Shown here in pieces: positions 44,215 through 53,704 of a stretch of DNA of 64,000 nt; positions within the stretch are counted from its first letter, which is position 1, and each line of letters opens with the position of its first letter. Source of the DNA: Pseudomonas sp. ACM7. GTDB lineage: Bacteria > Pseudomonadota > Gammaproteobacteria > Pseudomonadales > Pseudomonadaceae. A model generated the notes under the pieces. It was given only the letters and a program-made list of their open reading frames with translations, did no database searches and was not told the DNA's origin. A program made the translations under genes and the position numbers. The stretch spans positions 4,438,001 to 4,502,000 of the forward strand of contig NZ_CP024866.1 in assembly GCF_004136015.1 (NCBI RefSeq). The letters are read 5' to 3'.

Positions 44215-45330
44215 GTGGCCACGTTGAATTTCAAAAGCCTCATGGTGGCTGCCCTGTTGATGTCCTCGGCGTTTGGCGTACACGCGGAACGGCTGAAGGA
44301 CATCGCCAGTATTTCCGGCGTGCGTTCCAACCAATTGATCGGCTACGGCCTGGTGGTCGGGCTTAACGGTACCGGCGACCAGACGACCCAGACCCCGTTC
44401 ACCCTGCAGACCTTCAACAACATGCTCTCGCAGTTCGGCATCAAGGTGCCGCCGGGTTCGGGCAACGTGCAGTTGAAGAACGTCGCGGCAGTGTCGATCA
44501 GTGCTGATTTGCCAGCGTTCGCCAAACCCGGTCAGCAGGTCGACATTACCGTAGCGTCGATCGGTAACTCCAAGAGCCTGCGCGGCGGCACCTTGCTGCT
44601 GACGCCGCTCAAGGGTATCGACGGCAACGTCTACGCGATCGCTCAGGGCAATCTGGTGGTCGGCGGTTTTGATGCCGAAGGTCGCGATGGTTCGAAGATC
44701 ACTGTCAACGTTCCGTCGGCCGGTCGTATCCCGGGCGGTGCGTCGGTTGAGCGTTCGGTGCCGAGCGGTTTCAACCAGGGCAACAGCCTGACGCTGAACC
44801 TCAACCGTTCGGACTTCACTACCGCCAAGCGCATCGTCGACAAGATCAACAACATGCTCGGCCCTGGCGTTGCCCAAGCCATCGACGGCGGCTCGATTCG
44901 TGTCAGTGCGCCACTCGATCCAAGTCAGCGCGTCGATTATTTGTCGATCATCGAGAACCTTGAAGTCGACCCGGGTCAGGCGGTGGCGAAAGTCATCATC
45001 AACTCGCGGACCGGCACCATCGTGATCGGCCAGAACGTCAAGGTTTCCCCGGCCGCCGTGACCCACGGCAGCCTGACCGTGACCATCACCGAAGACCCGA
45101 TCGTCAGCCAGCCTGGCCCTCTGTCCAATGGGCAGACGGCGGTCGTGCCGCGCTCGCGGGTCAACGCCCAGCAGGAAGCCAAGCCGATGTTCAAGTTCGG
45201 CCCGGGCACCACCCTCGACGAAATCGTGCGTGCGGTGAACCAGGTCGGCGCGGCACCGGGCGACTTGATGGCGATCCTCGAAGCACTGAAACAGGCCGGC
45301 GCGTTGCAAGCCGACCTGATCGTGATCTGA
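44215..45330 (+). CDS. flgI: FlgI, flagellar P-ring protein
   Basis: 371 residues starting at a GTG immediately after the flgH stop; a TTG three codons later is an alternative. Signal peptide ([16 protein letters not shown]) then [32 protein letters not shown], the FlgI hallmark. It forms the periplasmic P-ring in the peptidoglycan layer. Confidence 0.97.
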   Translation: MATLNFKSLMVAALLMSSAFGVHAERLKDIASISGVRSNQLIGYGLVVGLNGTGDQTTQTPFTLQTFNNMLSQFGIKVPPGSGNVQLKNVAAVSISADLPAFAKPGQQVDITVASIGNSKSLRGGTLLLTPLKGIDGNVYAIAQGNLVVGGFDAEGRDGSKITVNVPSAGRIPGGASVERSVPSGFNQGNSLTLNLNRSDFTTAKRIVDKINNMLGPGVAQAIDGGSIRVSAPLDPSQRVDYLSIIENLEVDPGQAVAKVIINSRTGTIVIGQNVKVSPAAVTHGSLTVTITEDPIVSQPGPLSNGQTAVVPRSRVNAQQEAKPMFKFGPGTTLDEIVRAVNQVGAAPGDLMAILEALKQAGALQADLIVI

Positions 45331-45341
45331 GGACGGCGACT

Positions 45342-46634
45342 ATGGATATGCGCAAGGGCGGATTGGGGGTCAGCAGCAACGATTCGGGTTCCTATTCGGA
45401 CCTGAATCGCTTGAACCAGCTCAAGGTCGGCGACAAGGACAGTGACGCGAACATGCGCAAGGTTGCGCAGGAATTCGAGTCGCTGTTTCTCGGTGAAATG
45501 CTCAAGTCCATGCGCTCGGCCACTGAAACGCTGGGCCAGGACAATCCGCTCAACACGCCGGCAGCCAAGCAATACCAGGAAATGTACGACCAGCAGTTGG
45601 CCGTTTCCATGTCCCGCGAGGGGGGTGGTATTGGTCTGGCTGACGTGCTGATGCGTCAGATGTCGAAGAACAAGCCGCTGGCCCCGGGCGAGGCTGCTGC
45701 AGCGTCAGCCGCCAAGCAAGCTGCCGCGAAAGCCGCCGTGGAAACCCCGATTGGCGCCGGTACGGTCGCCACCAACGGGCCGTTGTCGCGCCTCAATGGC
45801 GAGCGTCCGTTGTGGGCTTCGCGCTCGGTGAAGTCGGCAAGTGCGGGCGAGGGCACTCATCGCAATGACATGGCGCTGATCAATCAGCGACGTCTGGCGC
45901 TGCCGCCGAAACTGGCCGACCGCTTGCTCGCAGGGCTGGTGCCGTCGGCATCGACCAATGCCCCGACCGCCATGAGGGCGCAGAACAAAATGCCGCAGAG
46001 CACCAAGACCGGTGCCGGGCCCCTGTACAACGGCGATTGGCTGGCTTCGCAAGCGGATACGACATCCAGCGGGCGCCTGCAGGTTTATGGTCGTGCCATG
46101 GCGCAAATACCGCTGGCACCGGCGAAGAAAGCGTTCAGTTCCGCCGACGAATTCGTCAGCACCATGCTGCCGATGGCCAAAGAGGCGGCCGAACGCATTG
46201 GTGTCGATCCGCGTTACCTGGTGGCGCAGGCTGCCCTGGAAACCGGTTGGGGCAAATCGGTCATGCGCGCACAGGATGGCAGCAGCAGTCACAACCTGTT
46301 CGGCATCAAGGCTGGCAGCAGTTGGAAAGGCGATTCGGCGCGCGCGATCACCAGCGAATTCAGGAATGGCGAGATGGTCAAGGAGACGGCTCAGTTCCGT
46401 TCCTATGACTCTTACAAGGACAGCTTCCATGACCTTGTGACGCTGCTGCAAACCAACAATCGCTATCAAGATGTTGTGAAGTCGGCCGATAACCCAGAAC
46501 AGTTTGTGCGCGAGTTGCAAAAGGCCGGTTACGCAACCGACCCGGACTACGCAAGCAAGATTTCGCAGATAGCCAAGCAGATGACGAGTTACCAGAACTA
46601 CGCTGCGGCGGGCGCTACCACCACGCCTCTATAG
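45342..46634 (+). CDS. flgJ: FlgJ, rod assembly protein and muramidase
   Basis: 430 residues. The N-terminal rod-binding domain (MRKVAQEFESLFLGEMLKSMRSAT, about 35-110) and the C-terminal glucosaminidase domain (AAQAALETGWGKSVMRAQDGSSSHNLFGIKAGSSWKG, about 285-430, catalytic Glu) are both present, joined by a long Ala-rich linker that makes it longer than enteric FlgJ (about 313). It opens the peptidoglycan for the rod and caps it. Confidence 0.96.
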   Translation: MDMRKGGLGVSSNDSGSYSDLNRLNQLKVGDKDSDANMRKVAQEFESLFLGEMLKSMRSATETLGQDNPLNTPAAKQYQEMYDQQLAVSMSREGGGIGLADVLMRQMSKNKPLAPGEAAAASAAKQAAAKAAVETPIGAGTVATNGPLSRLNGERPLWASRSVKSASAGEGTHRNDMALINQRRLALPPKLADRLLAGLVPSASTNAPTAMRAQNKMPQSTKTGAGPLYNGDWLASQADTTSSGRLQVYGRAMAQIPLAPAKKAFSSADEFVSTMLPMAKEAAERIGVDPRYLVAQAALETGWGKSVMRAQDGSSSHNLFGIKAGSSWKGDSARAITSEFRNGEMVKETAQFRSYDSYKDSFHDLVTLLQTNNRYQDVVKSADNPEQFVRELQKAGYATDPDYASKISQIAKQMTSYQNYAAAGATTTPL

Positions 46635-46657
46635 GCATAAGCTATAAGGTCTGAACC

Positions 46658-48667
46658 ATGAGTTTGCTCAACATCGGGATGTCGGGGCTGGCCGCTGGCC
46701 ATTCCTCGTTGCTGACTACCGGCAATAACATTGCCAACGTCGACACCGCCGGGTACTCGCGCCAGCAAACCGTGCAGGGCACCAAAGCTTCCAATCAATA
46801 CGGCAATGTGTTCATTGGCACTGGTACGACACTGGCCGATGTACGTCGGGTGTACAACAGTTACCTCGATGCGCAATTGCAGACCACCACTTCGCTCAAC
46901 AGCGATGCGCAGGCTTACCTGGGGCAGGCCACGCAAGTGGACAAGCTGTTGTCCGACAGCGGCACCGGTGTGACCAAAACGCTGCAGTCGTTCTTCTCGT
47001 CGTTGCAAACGTTGTCCGCCAACTCCAACGACACCGCTGCACGTCAAGCGTTGTTGACCAATGCCCAGGGTTTGACCAGTCGCTTCAATGCCATCTCCCA
47101 GCAGCTGCAGCAGCAGGGTACGTACATCAACGATCAATTGAGCTCGATGGCCGATCAGGTCAACAAGCTGGCGGCGACCGTTGCGGCCTACAACCAGAAA
47201 ATCAGTGAGGTCAGTGGTTCGGGTAGCGCGCCCAACGACCTCCTGGACCAGCGCAACGAGACCGTTCGCCAGCTTTCCCAGTTGGTGGGGACGCAGGTCA
47301 CCGAAAACAATGGCAGCCTGGATATTTACCTGGGCAGCGGCCAGCCGCTGGTCATGGGTAATACCGTTAATACGCTGCGCGTGTCGACTGACAAATCCGA
47401 CCCTACTCATTCCTCGATCATCATGGATCGTGGCAGCTCGACAATCGATATCACGAACGTGATGAGCGGTGGTGAGATGGGCGGCCTGATGCGTTACCGT
47501 GAGGACGTTCTGACGCCGGCGGTCAACGGGCTTGGTCGCATCTCCATGGTGGTGGCCGATCAGGTCAACAAGCAGTTAGGGCAGGGCCTGGACCAGAACG
47601 GCAATTTCGGCTCGGCGTTGTTTAATAACATCAACAGTGCAGCGGCCATCAGCCAGCGCAGCATTGCCAATGGCAGCAACAATCCGTCGTCCGGGAACCT
47701 GAACGTCACCATCAATGACACCAGCAAATTGGCGGCCAGTGATTACCGTGTGACGTTCACCAGTGCCACGGGTTACAGCGTGCGTCGTCTGTCGGATAAT
47801 ACCGACATGGGCAGCTTCACCCTGGGCGCGACCCCTGCACCGGTCATCGACGGTTTCAGCCTGAGCCTCAACGCTGGCCCGCTGAATGCCGGCGACACCT
47901 TCAAAATCACCCCGACGCGCAGTTCTGCGGCGGACATGACCACCGTCATGACCGACAGTAAAACCTTGGCCACGGCCGCTCCGCTGACGTCTACCAAGGC
48001 CTCGGGCAATGACGGCACCGGTGCTGTCAGTCAGCCGGTTCTGAGTACGGTCCTGGACATCTACGATCCGGTCCAGCGCCTGGAAGTACAGACGGCGGTC
48101 AAGGCATCGATGCCGGTTCGCCTGCTCATGACCAGCAGCACCGCCTACCAAGTGTTCGACGCCAAGGGCACCAGCATCGGCACTGGCAGCATCGTGCCTG
48201 GCCAGAACAACAATCTGAATATTTCCGTGCCTTACACAGACGTCGGGGGCGTTGCCAAAACGTTCAGCGTGGCAATGACCGTCAGTGGCAGCCCTGCCAA
48301 GGACGACAGTTTCAATATTTCGATGACGGCTGCCAGCAGCACCGACAACCGCAACGCCCAGGCGTTGCTCGGTCTGCAAACCAAGGCCACGGTCGGCGCG
48401 AATGTCACCAGTCCTGGCGTGAGTTTTACCGATGCCTATGGTGGTCTGGTATCGTCGGTCGGCTCCATGACCAAGCAGGGTCAACTGGATGCCACTGCCA
48501 CCGGAACCATCCTGACCCAGGCCCGGGATTCTCGCGACTCGCTGTCGGGTGTCGACCTCGATGAAGAGACTGGCAACCTGATCAAATACCAGCAGTACTA
48601 CTCGGCTTCTTCGCAGATCATCAAGACTGCGCAGGAAATTTTCAGCACTCTGATCAACGCCCTTTAA
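46658..48667 (+). CDS. flgK: FlgK, hook-filament junction protein 1
   Basis: 669 residues. N-terminus MSLLNIGMSGLAAGHSSLLTTGNNIANVDTAGYSRQQ and C-terminus LDEETGNLIKYQQYYSASSQIIKTAQEIFSTLINAL are canonical HAP1 ends. The central part is a variable beta-rich domain. It starts 23 bp after flgJ. Confidence 0.97.
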   Translation: MSLLNIGMSGLAAGHSSLLTTGNNIANVDTAGYSRQQTVQGTKASNQYGNVFIGTGTTLADVRRVYNSYLDAQLQTTTSLNSDAQAYLGQATQVDKLLSDSGTGVTKTLQSFFSSLQTLSANSNDTAARQALLTNAQGLTSRFNAISQQLQQQGTYINDQLSSMADQVNKLAATVAAYNQKISEVSGSGSAPNDLLDQRNETVRQLSQLVGTQVTENNGSLDIYLGSGQPLVMGNTVNTLRVSTDKSDPTHSSIIMDRGSSTIDITNVMSGGEMGGLMRYREDVLTPAVNGLGRISMVVADQVNKQLGQGLDQNGNFGSALFNNINSAAAISQRSIANGSNNPSSGNLNVTINDTSKLAASDYRVTFTSATGYSVRRLSDNTDMGSFTLGATPAPVIDGFSLSLNAGPLNAGDTFKITPTRSSAADMTTVMTDSKTLATAAPLTSTKASGNDGTGAVSQPVLSTVLDIYDPVQRLEVQTAVKASMPVRLLMTSSTAYQVFDAKGTSIGTGSIVPGQNNNLNISVPYTDVGGVAKTFSVAMTVSGSPAKDDSFNISMTAASSTDNRNAQALLGLQTKATVGANVTSPGVSFTDAYGGLVSSVGSMTKQGQLDATATGTILTQARDSRDSLSGVDLDEETGNLIKYQQYYSASSQIIKTAQEIFSTLINAL

Positions 48668-48680
48668 GGAGCCGTAAAAC

Positions 48681-50258
48681 ATGCGTATTTCTACTGCACA
48701 GTACTATGCGACGACGGCTGCCAACTATCAGCGTAACTTCAACAACGCCATCAAGACGGCCGAACAGGCCAGTAGCGGTGTGAAGCTTGAGACAGCGGCG
48801 GATGATCCGGTCGGTGCGGCCCGCCTGCTGCAACTCGATCAGCAAAAGGCAATGCTGGGTCAGTACACAACCAACATCAGCGCGTTGAACACTGCTCAGG
48901 CCCAGGAAGAAAGCGTGCTGGACAGCATCAACAACGTGCTGCAGAAAGTCAGTGAGTTGTCGGTGCGTGCCGGTGGCGGTTCGTTGAACGACGACGACCG
49001 TAAATCCATTGCTTCTGAACTCAGCGCGGCCGAAGATCAATTGCTGAGCCTGATGAACAGCAAGGATGCCAACGGCAAGTACATCTTTTCCGGCGCCAGC
49101 AACAACACTCAGCCCTTCGCGCGCAATAGCGACGGCACCTACAGCTATCAGGGTGACCAGACCCAGCTGCAACTGAAGATCGGTGACTCGATGTCGCTGG
49201 GACTCAATGACACCGGTTGGGACGTGTTCCAGCAGGCCATCAACGCCGCTCGAAGCTCGACCACCATGACCGCGCCGGCAGTCAATGACGGGCGTGTGGC
49301 CCTGTCGCCGGGCCTGGTGAGTTCCGGCCCGGCTTTCGATGCGAATTTCCGCAGCGGTCAGCCGTATACCCTGGCGTTCACCAGCAGCACCCAGTTTTCG
49401 ATCACGGATGCATTGGGCAATGACGTGACCGCCGAGGCGAGTCAGGGCGGTGTGTTTGATCCGAATGCCAAGGGCGGCTCCGACGTCAACTTCCGTGGCG
49501 TGACCTTTAAACTGGATATCACTTTCCAGGCCGGTGACAACGCCACCAACGCCGATGCGGTGATCGCCGGTCACAGTTTCCAGTTGGCGGCCAAGCCGGA
49601 CAGCTTCGTCAGCAACCGTGCGCCGAGTAACGGATCGACGGCTGTGGTGAGCCAGACTTCGGTGACCAATGCTGCGGATTATCAGAGTTTTTTCCCTGAA
49701 GGCGGGGCGGTTCTGAAATTCACCAGCCCTACAACCTTTGACCTGTTCGCTCGTCCGTTGACCAGCAGCAGCACGCCGGTCACCTCCGGGACTGTGGCGG
49801 CGGGTGTGGCAACGGCGGCCGGTGTCAGCTTTACCCTCAGTGGGGGTGCACCCGCTGCGGGCGATCAATTCGATATCGCGGTCAATACTCACCAGACCCA
49901 GAACGTGCTGGATACCATCAGCCAGCTGCGTCAGGCGCTTAACTCACCGGCCCAGGGCAACCCGACCGCGCAGCGCTTTCTGGAAGACACCGTGGCTTCG
50001 GCCATTGCCAACCTGGGCAACGCCAAGAACCAGGTCGACCTGGCCCGTGGCGCCATCGGTGCCCGGGGTAACGTGATGGACATGCAGGCCGATCAGAACC
50101 AGAGCACTGGCCTGATCAACGAAGCAACGGGTAACTCAATCAAGAACACTGATCCTGCGGAAGTGCTGACGCGTCTGACCTTGCAGCAGACCATGCTGCA
50201 AGCGGCGCAACTGGCGTTCTCGAAGATTTCCCAGCTGGGCCTGTTCAACAAGCTTTGA
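48681..50258 (+). CDS. flgL: FlgL, hook-filament junction protein 3
   Basis: 525 residues. N-terminus MRISTAQYYATTAANYQRNFNNAIKTAEQASSGVKLETAADDP and C-terminus VLTRLTLQQTMLQAAQLAFSKISQLGLFNKL match FlgL. It is longer than enteric FlgL (about 317) because of a surface-exposed beta-rich central region (about 200-400). It is the last gene of the flgF-L operon; a terminator follows. Confidence 0.96.
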   Translation: MRISTAQYYATTAANYQRNFNNAIKTAEQASSGVKLETAADDPVGAARLLQLDQQKAMLGQYTTNISALNTAQAQEESVLDSINNVLQKVSELSVRAGGGSLNDDDRKSIASELSAAEDQLLSLMNSKDANGKYIFSGASNNTQPFARNSDGTYSYQGDQTQLQLKIGDSMSLGLNDTGWDVFQQAINAARSSTTMTAPAVNDGRVALSPGLVSSGPAFDANFRSGQPYTLAFTSSTQFSITDALGNDVTAEASQGGVFDPNAKGGSDVNFRGVTFKLDITFQAGDNATNADAVIAGHSFQLAAKPDSFVSNRAPSNGSTAVVSQTSVTNAADYQSFFPEGGAVLKFTSPTTFDLFARPLTSSSTPVTSGTVAAGVATAAGVSFTLSGGAPAAGDQFDIAVNTHQTQNVLDTISQLRQALNSPAQGNPTAQRFLEDTVASAIANLGNAKNQVDLARGAIGARGNVMDMQADQNQSTGLINEATGNSIKNTDPAEVLTRLTLQQTMLQAAQLAFSKISQLGLFNKL

Positions 50259-50278
50259 GTCGGTCTTGACCGCTCGCG

Positions 50279-50313
50279 GCCAGTCCCTGTCATAAGGGGC
50301 TGGCTTTTTTTTT
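50279..50313 (+). terminator. Rho-independent terminator of flgFGHIJKL
   Basis: GCCAGTCCC and GGGGCTGGC arms with an 8-nt loop followed by nine Ts. In the rest of the 50259-50571 gap I see a short inverted repeat (50457-50474) but no clear promoter. Confidence 0.9.
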
Positions 50314-50456
50314 CATTTTTTTTGATGGGAGTGGGGTGGGTCGGGACTGCGCCAGGGGCACAAAATCAAATAAAGCACTGATCTCTGAGTGACCCGCCAG
50401 TCAAAACGCGCATCTTCACTGTATCCTGTCTGCGGGCGGTGAAGGTGGTGACCCTG

Positions 50457-50474
50457 TTCAAGGTGATCCTTGAA
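50457..50474. promoter_or_regulatory. Inverted repeat TTCAAGG-N4-CCTTGAA before the KAS III gene
   Basis: Perfect 7-bp arms around 4 nt, about 100 bp upstream of the KAS III start. It could be an operator or an RNA hairpin; no regulator is known. Confidence 0.35.
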
Positions 50475-50571
50475 TCCCGACGTTGCCCTCCTTTGGGGGC
50501 CAAGCCCTGACTGTAGACGCCCTCGATTCAGCGAGCGGCGATATTCAGCTGTTTATTATTGGGAAGCCATA

Positions 50572-51501
50572 ATGATTGGCATAAAAAATATAGCGAGTTA
50601 CGTGCCGACAGCCGGGGTTGACAACTACGCCCAGGGTGCAAAGTTCGACAAGGACGAAACTTTTATCCTTGGCAAGATCGGTTCGGCGTTTTTGCCGCGC
50701 ATGAATGCCGATCAGGAAACTTCCGATCTGTGTGTCGAAGCAGCGAATGCCCTGTTCGCCGCCAGCCCCGAACTCAAGCGTGAATCCATCGATTGCTTGA
50801 TCGTCGTCACCCAGAACGGTGACGAAGAAGGCCTGCCGCATACCGCTGCGATCGTTCAGGACAAATTGGGTCTGCCAACCCATGTCGCCGCGTTCGATAT
50901 CTCCCTGGGCTGTTCCGGTTACGTGTACGGCCTCTACGCGATCAAAGGGTTCATGGAAGCGGCGGGGCTGAAAAACGGCTTGCTGATCACCGCCGATCCT
51001 TATTCGAAGATCGTCGACCCGGAAGACCGCAACACCACCATGTTGTTTGGCGATGCTGCTACGGCAACCTGGATGGGCGAGGACGCGGCCTGGCAGCTGG
51101 GCAAGGCGAAGTTCGGGACTGACGGTTCCGGCGCACCGCACCTGAAAGTCAGCGACGGGATGTTCTTCATGAACGGTCGTCAGGTGTTCAACTTTGCACT
51201 GCTGAAAGTCCCTGCTCACTTGCATGAGTTGATTGATGAGTCCGGCCTGCAGGCTGGCGATATCGATGCCTTCTGCATTCACCAGGGCAGCGCGGCCATC
51301 GTCGATGCCGTTGCACGTCGCTTCGAAGAAGGCGAGCCTGAGAAGTTCATCAAGGACATGCTCGAAACCGGTAACACGGTGTCGTCGAGTATTCCGCTGC
51401 TGTTGCAGAACCACGTGTTCGATTCCAAGTGGACCCGTGTAGCCCTTAGTGGTTTCGGTGTAGGCCTGTCGTGGGGCTCGGCGATTATCTATCGCGGTTG
51501 A
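50572..51501 (+). CDS. Beta-ketoacyl-ACP synthase III-like protein of the flagellin region
   Basis: 309 residues from the ATG at 50572, with GGAAG upstream. The FabH catalytic triad is intact: Cys114 (DISLGCSGY), His237 (CIHQGS) and Asn268 (ETGNTVSSS). A related KAS III lies beside fgt1/fgt2 near fliC in P. syringae, where the region makes the flagellin glycan, whose sugar carries an acyl group. Here the gene stands alone between flgL and fliC with no glycosyltransferase in the window. An acyl donor role for flagellin modification is therefore inferred; housekeeping fatty acid synthesis is less likely. Confidence 0.85.
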   Translation: MIGIKNIASYVPTAGVDNYAQGAKFDKDETFILGKIGSAFLPRMNADQETSDLCVEAANALFAASPELKRESIDCLIVVTQNGDEEGLPHTAAIVQDKLGLPTHVAAFDISLGCSGYVYGLYAIKGFMEAAGLKNGLLITADPYSKIVDPEDRNTTMLFGDAATATWMGEDAAWQLGKAKFGTDGSGAPHLKVSDGMFFMNGRQVFNFALLKVPAHLHELIDESGLQAGDIDAFCIHQGSAAIVDAVARRFEEGEPEKFIKDMLETGNTVSSSIPLLLQNHVFDSKWTRVALSGFGVGLSWGSAIIYRG

Positions 51502-51530
51502 TGGGTTACACGTTTTCGTCGACACAAAAA

Positions 51531-51564
51531 AACGCCCGGTGCCGAAAGTTGCCGGGCGTTTTGC
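51531..51564 (+). terminator. Terminator after the KAS III gene
   Basis: AACGCCCGG and CCGGGCGTT arms followed by TTTT. It isolates the fliC promoter from upstream transcription. Confidence 0.85.
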
Positions 51565-51648
51565 GTTTTACTGGCGCCGATTTTCAGGCTCTAAAGCCTT
51601 GAAACTAAAGGGCTGGCAAGCTGCCACTAAAAATTTCAAAAAAACCCC

Positions 51649-51675
51649 TCAAGCAAAGCCTCTTCACGACGATAA
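51649..51675 (+). promoter_or_regulatory. Sigma-28 (FliA) promoter of fliC
   Basis: TCAAG (51649-51653), 14 bp, then GACGATAA (51668-51675), one mismatch to the GCCGATAA -10 consensus. It gives a leader of about 75 nt for fliC. Confidence 0.75.
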
Positions 51676-51755
51676 CTATTACGTAGGTTCTCTAGGCCAC
51701 ACCCGGCGGTTGCCAGGGCCGGAAGCCGCAGTATCCATCCAACGAGGATTTCGTC

Positions 51756-53201
51756 ATGGCTTTAACCGTAAACACCAACCTTGCTTCGCTGAACGTTCAG
51801 AAGAACCTGACTAACGCTTCCAACGCTCTGCAGAATTCGATGCAACGCCTGTCTTCCGGCCTGCGTATCAACAGTGCAAAAGACGACGCAGCTGGCCTGC
51901 AGATTTCCAACCGTCTGACCAGCCAAATCAACGGCCTGGGCACTGCCATCAAGAACGCCGGTGACGGTATCTCCATCGCGCAAACAGCTGAAGGCGCGAT
52001 GCAGGAATCCACCAACATCCTGCAGAAAATGCGTACCCTGGCCCTGGCCTCCGCGAACGGTTCGCCAAGCGCCGATGACCGTAAGTCGAACAACGCCGAG
52101 TACTCGGCTCTGACTTCCGAGCTGTCGCGTATCGCTAGCACCACTACCTTCGGTGGTCGTAACCTGCTGGACGGTTCTTTCGGTACTACCGCTTTCCAGG
52201 TCGGCGCTAACGCCAACCAGACCATCAACATGACTCTGGGTGACGTATCGGCTAACAACATCGGCTCCCAGCAGCTGAAAAGCGTGGCCATCGCGCCAAG
52301 CCTGGCCGGTGTGACCGGTGGTGCCATCGCTGTTACCGGTGGCGGCCAAACCGCTAACATCACTACCGTTAATGGCCAGTCTGCAAAAACTACCGCTTCC
52401 CAGCTGAACGGTATTATTGGCGGTCTGTCGGCTACTGCCAGCACTGAAGCCAAGTTCACTGTAAACACTGCAGCGATCACTGGTGCTGCGCCAGGCACTG
52501 CGAACTTCACCATCAAGGTAGGCGCTGGTGCCGCAGTCAACATGGTCGGCGTAACCGACAGTGCTGGCCTGGCTGACCAACTGAAGTCCAACGCCGCCAA
52601 ACTGGGCATCAGCGTTAACTTCAACGCCACTACCAACAGTCTGGAAGTAAAATCCGACTCTGGCGAAAACATCACCCTGAACGCTGGTGACGCCAGTGCC
52701 ATCGCCGGTATCTCGGTTCAGGCCAAAGACGGTTCCGGTGCCTACGGCGCTGGCGTTGCTGCCGCTGCCACAGCAGTTCAAGTAACTGGCGCAGTTTCCC
52801 TGAACTCCACCAGCAGCTACTCGATGAACGGCGCTGGTGCAACTGGCCTGTTCGTTGCTGCCGGTACTACCGTTAGCTCGGCCAAAACCGTGGTCAGCAA
52901 CACTGACGTGACCACCGCTGCCAACGCACAAAACGCTGTTGACGTGATCTCGCAAGCGATCGCCAACATCGACTCCCAGCGTGCTGACCTCGGTGCCGTA
53001 CAAAACCGTTTCGACAGCACCGTGTCGAACCTGCGCAGCATCTCGGACAACTCCACTGCTGCTCGTGGCGTGATCCAGGATGTCGACTTCGCGTCGGAAA
53101 CTGCTCAGCTGACCAAGCAACAAACCCTGCAACAGGCTTCCACCGCGATCCTGTCCCAGGCTAACCAGCTGCCTTCCGCTGTACTGAAGCTGCTTCAGTA
53201 A
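51756..53201 (+). CDS. fliC: FliC, flagellin
   Basis: 481 residues. The D0/D1 regions at both ends are conserved ([18 protein letters not shown] at the start, [15 protein letters not shown] at the end), and the central 175-390 part is variable and rich in Thr, Ser, Ala and Gly. Residues 30-51 correspond to the flg22 epitope recognised by plant FLS2, with the central [11 protein letters not shown] intact. It is a long-type flagellin, expressed from its own FliA promoter. Confidence 0.98.
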   Translation: MALTVNTNLASLNVQKNLTNASNALQNSMQRLSSGLRINSAKDDAAGLQISNRLTSQINGLGTAIKNAGDGISIAQTAEGAMQESTNILQKMRTLALASANGSPSADDRKSNNAEYSALTSELSRIASTTTFGGRNLLDGSFGTTAFQVGANANQTINMTLGDVSANNIGSQQLKSVAIAPSLAGVTGGAIAVTGGGQTANITTVNGQSAKTTASQLNGIIGGLSATASTEAKFTVNTAAITGAAPGTANFTIKVGAGAAVNMVGVTDSAGLADQLKSNAAKLGISVNFNATTNSLEVKSDSGENITLNAGDASAIAGISVQAKDGSGAYGAGVAAAATAVQVTGAVSLNSTSSYSMNGAGATGLFVAAGTTVSSAKTVVSNTDVTTAANAQNAVDVISQAIANIDSQRADLGAVQNRFDSTVSNLRSISDNSTAARGVIQDVDFASETAQLTKQQTLQQASTAILSQANQLPSAVLKLLQ

Positions 53202-53275
53202 TATCAGCGCTTGGTGACTGACGGAAGGGCGCGTTTACGTGCCCTTTCGTCTTTTCCGTGATGAGGAGATTTAGC

Positions 53276-53626
53276 ATGGACATGAGCGTCAAGTTGAACC
53301 TGTCGTATCCAGCCGCTGCCCCTCAAGGTGCAACGCCGACCGTCACTGTCAAACAGGAACAGCCCAAGGCTGAGCCCGTCGCGCAATCGGGCTCCGAGCC
53401 CAAGCGTGACGATCTCGAAAAGGCCGTGACCGATATTCGGGAATTCGTCCAGGCTGCCCAGCGCAAGCTGGATTTCACCATTGATGATTCCACCGGCCGA
53501 GTCGTGGTCAAGGTCATCGCCACCGAAACCGGTGACGTGATTCGCCAGATCCCTTCGGAAACCGCTTTGAAGCTTGCACAGAGCCTGACGGATGCCAGCA
53601 GCTTGCTGTTTGACGCCAAGGCTTGA
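53276..53626 (+). CDS. flaG: FlaG-family flagellar protein
   Basis: 116 residues from the ATG at 53276 (MDMSVKLNLSYPAAAP), with GAGGAG upstream. The FlaG core is KLDFTIDDSTGRVVVKVIATETGDVIRQIPSETALKLAQSL. Homologues affect filament length and lie between fliC and fliD in Pseudomonas. The N-terminal 45 residues are Pro/Glu-rich linker. Confidence 0.92.
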   Translation: MDMSVKLNLSYPAAAPQGATPTVTVKQEQPKAEPVAQSGSEPKRDDLEKAVTDIREFVQAAQRKLDFTIDDSTGRVVVKVIATETGDVIRQIPSETALKLAQSLTDASSLLFDAKA

Positions 53627-53704
53627 GCTGGCATGAATTTTGTTGTTGTCGCTGGTTAAGGCGCTCTTAGTCAAGAAAACGGCAGCCACTGGATAAGGAG
53701 AGAG

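Noticed and set aside
43819..45309. 496-codon minus-strand open frame opposite flgH and flgI
   Set aside because: It is a shadow of well-supported plus-strand flagellar genes in GC-rich DNA; its product has no recognisable domain and no ribosome binding site context.
47576..49892. Two long minus-strand frames opposite flgK and flgL
   Set aside because: Antisense shadows with low-complexity Arg/His/Gly-rich products; flgK and flgL are certain.
51762..53132. 456-codon minus-strand frame opposite fliC
   Set aside because: Shadow of flagellin; product is Gly/Ser/Val-rich without domains.
53629..53645. Possible sigma-54 promoter before fliD
   Set aside because: TGGCATGAATTTTGTT has GG-N10-GT rather than GG-N10-GC; too weak to call.
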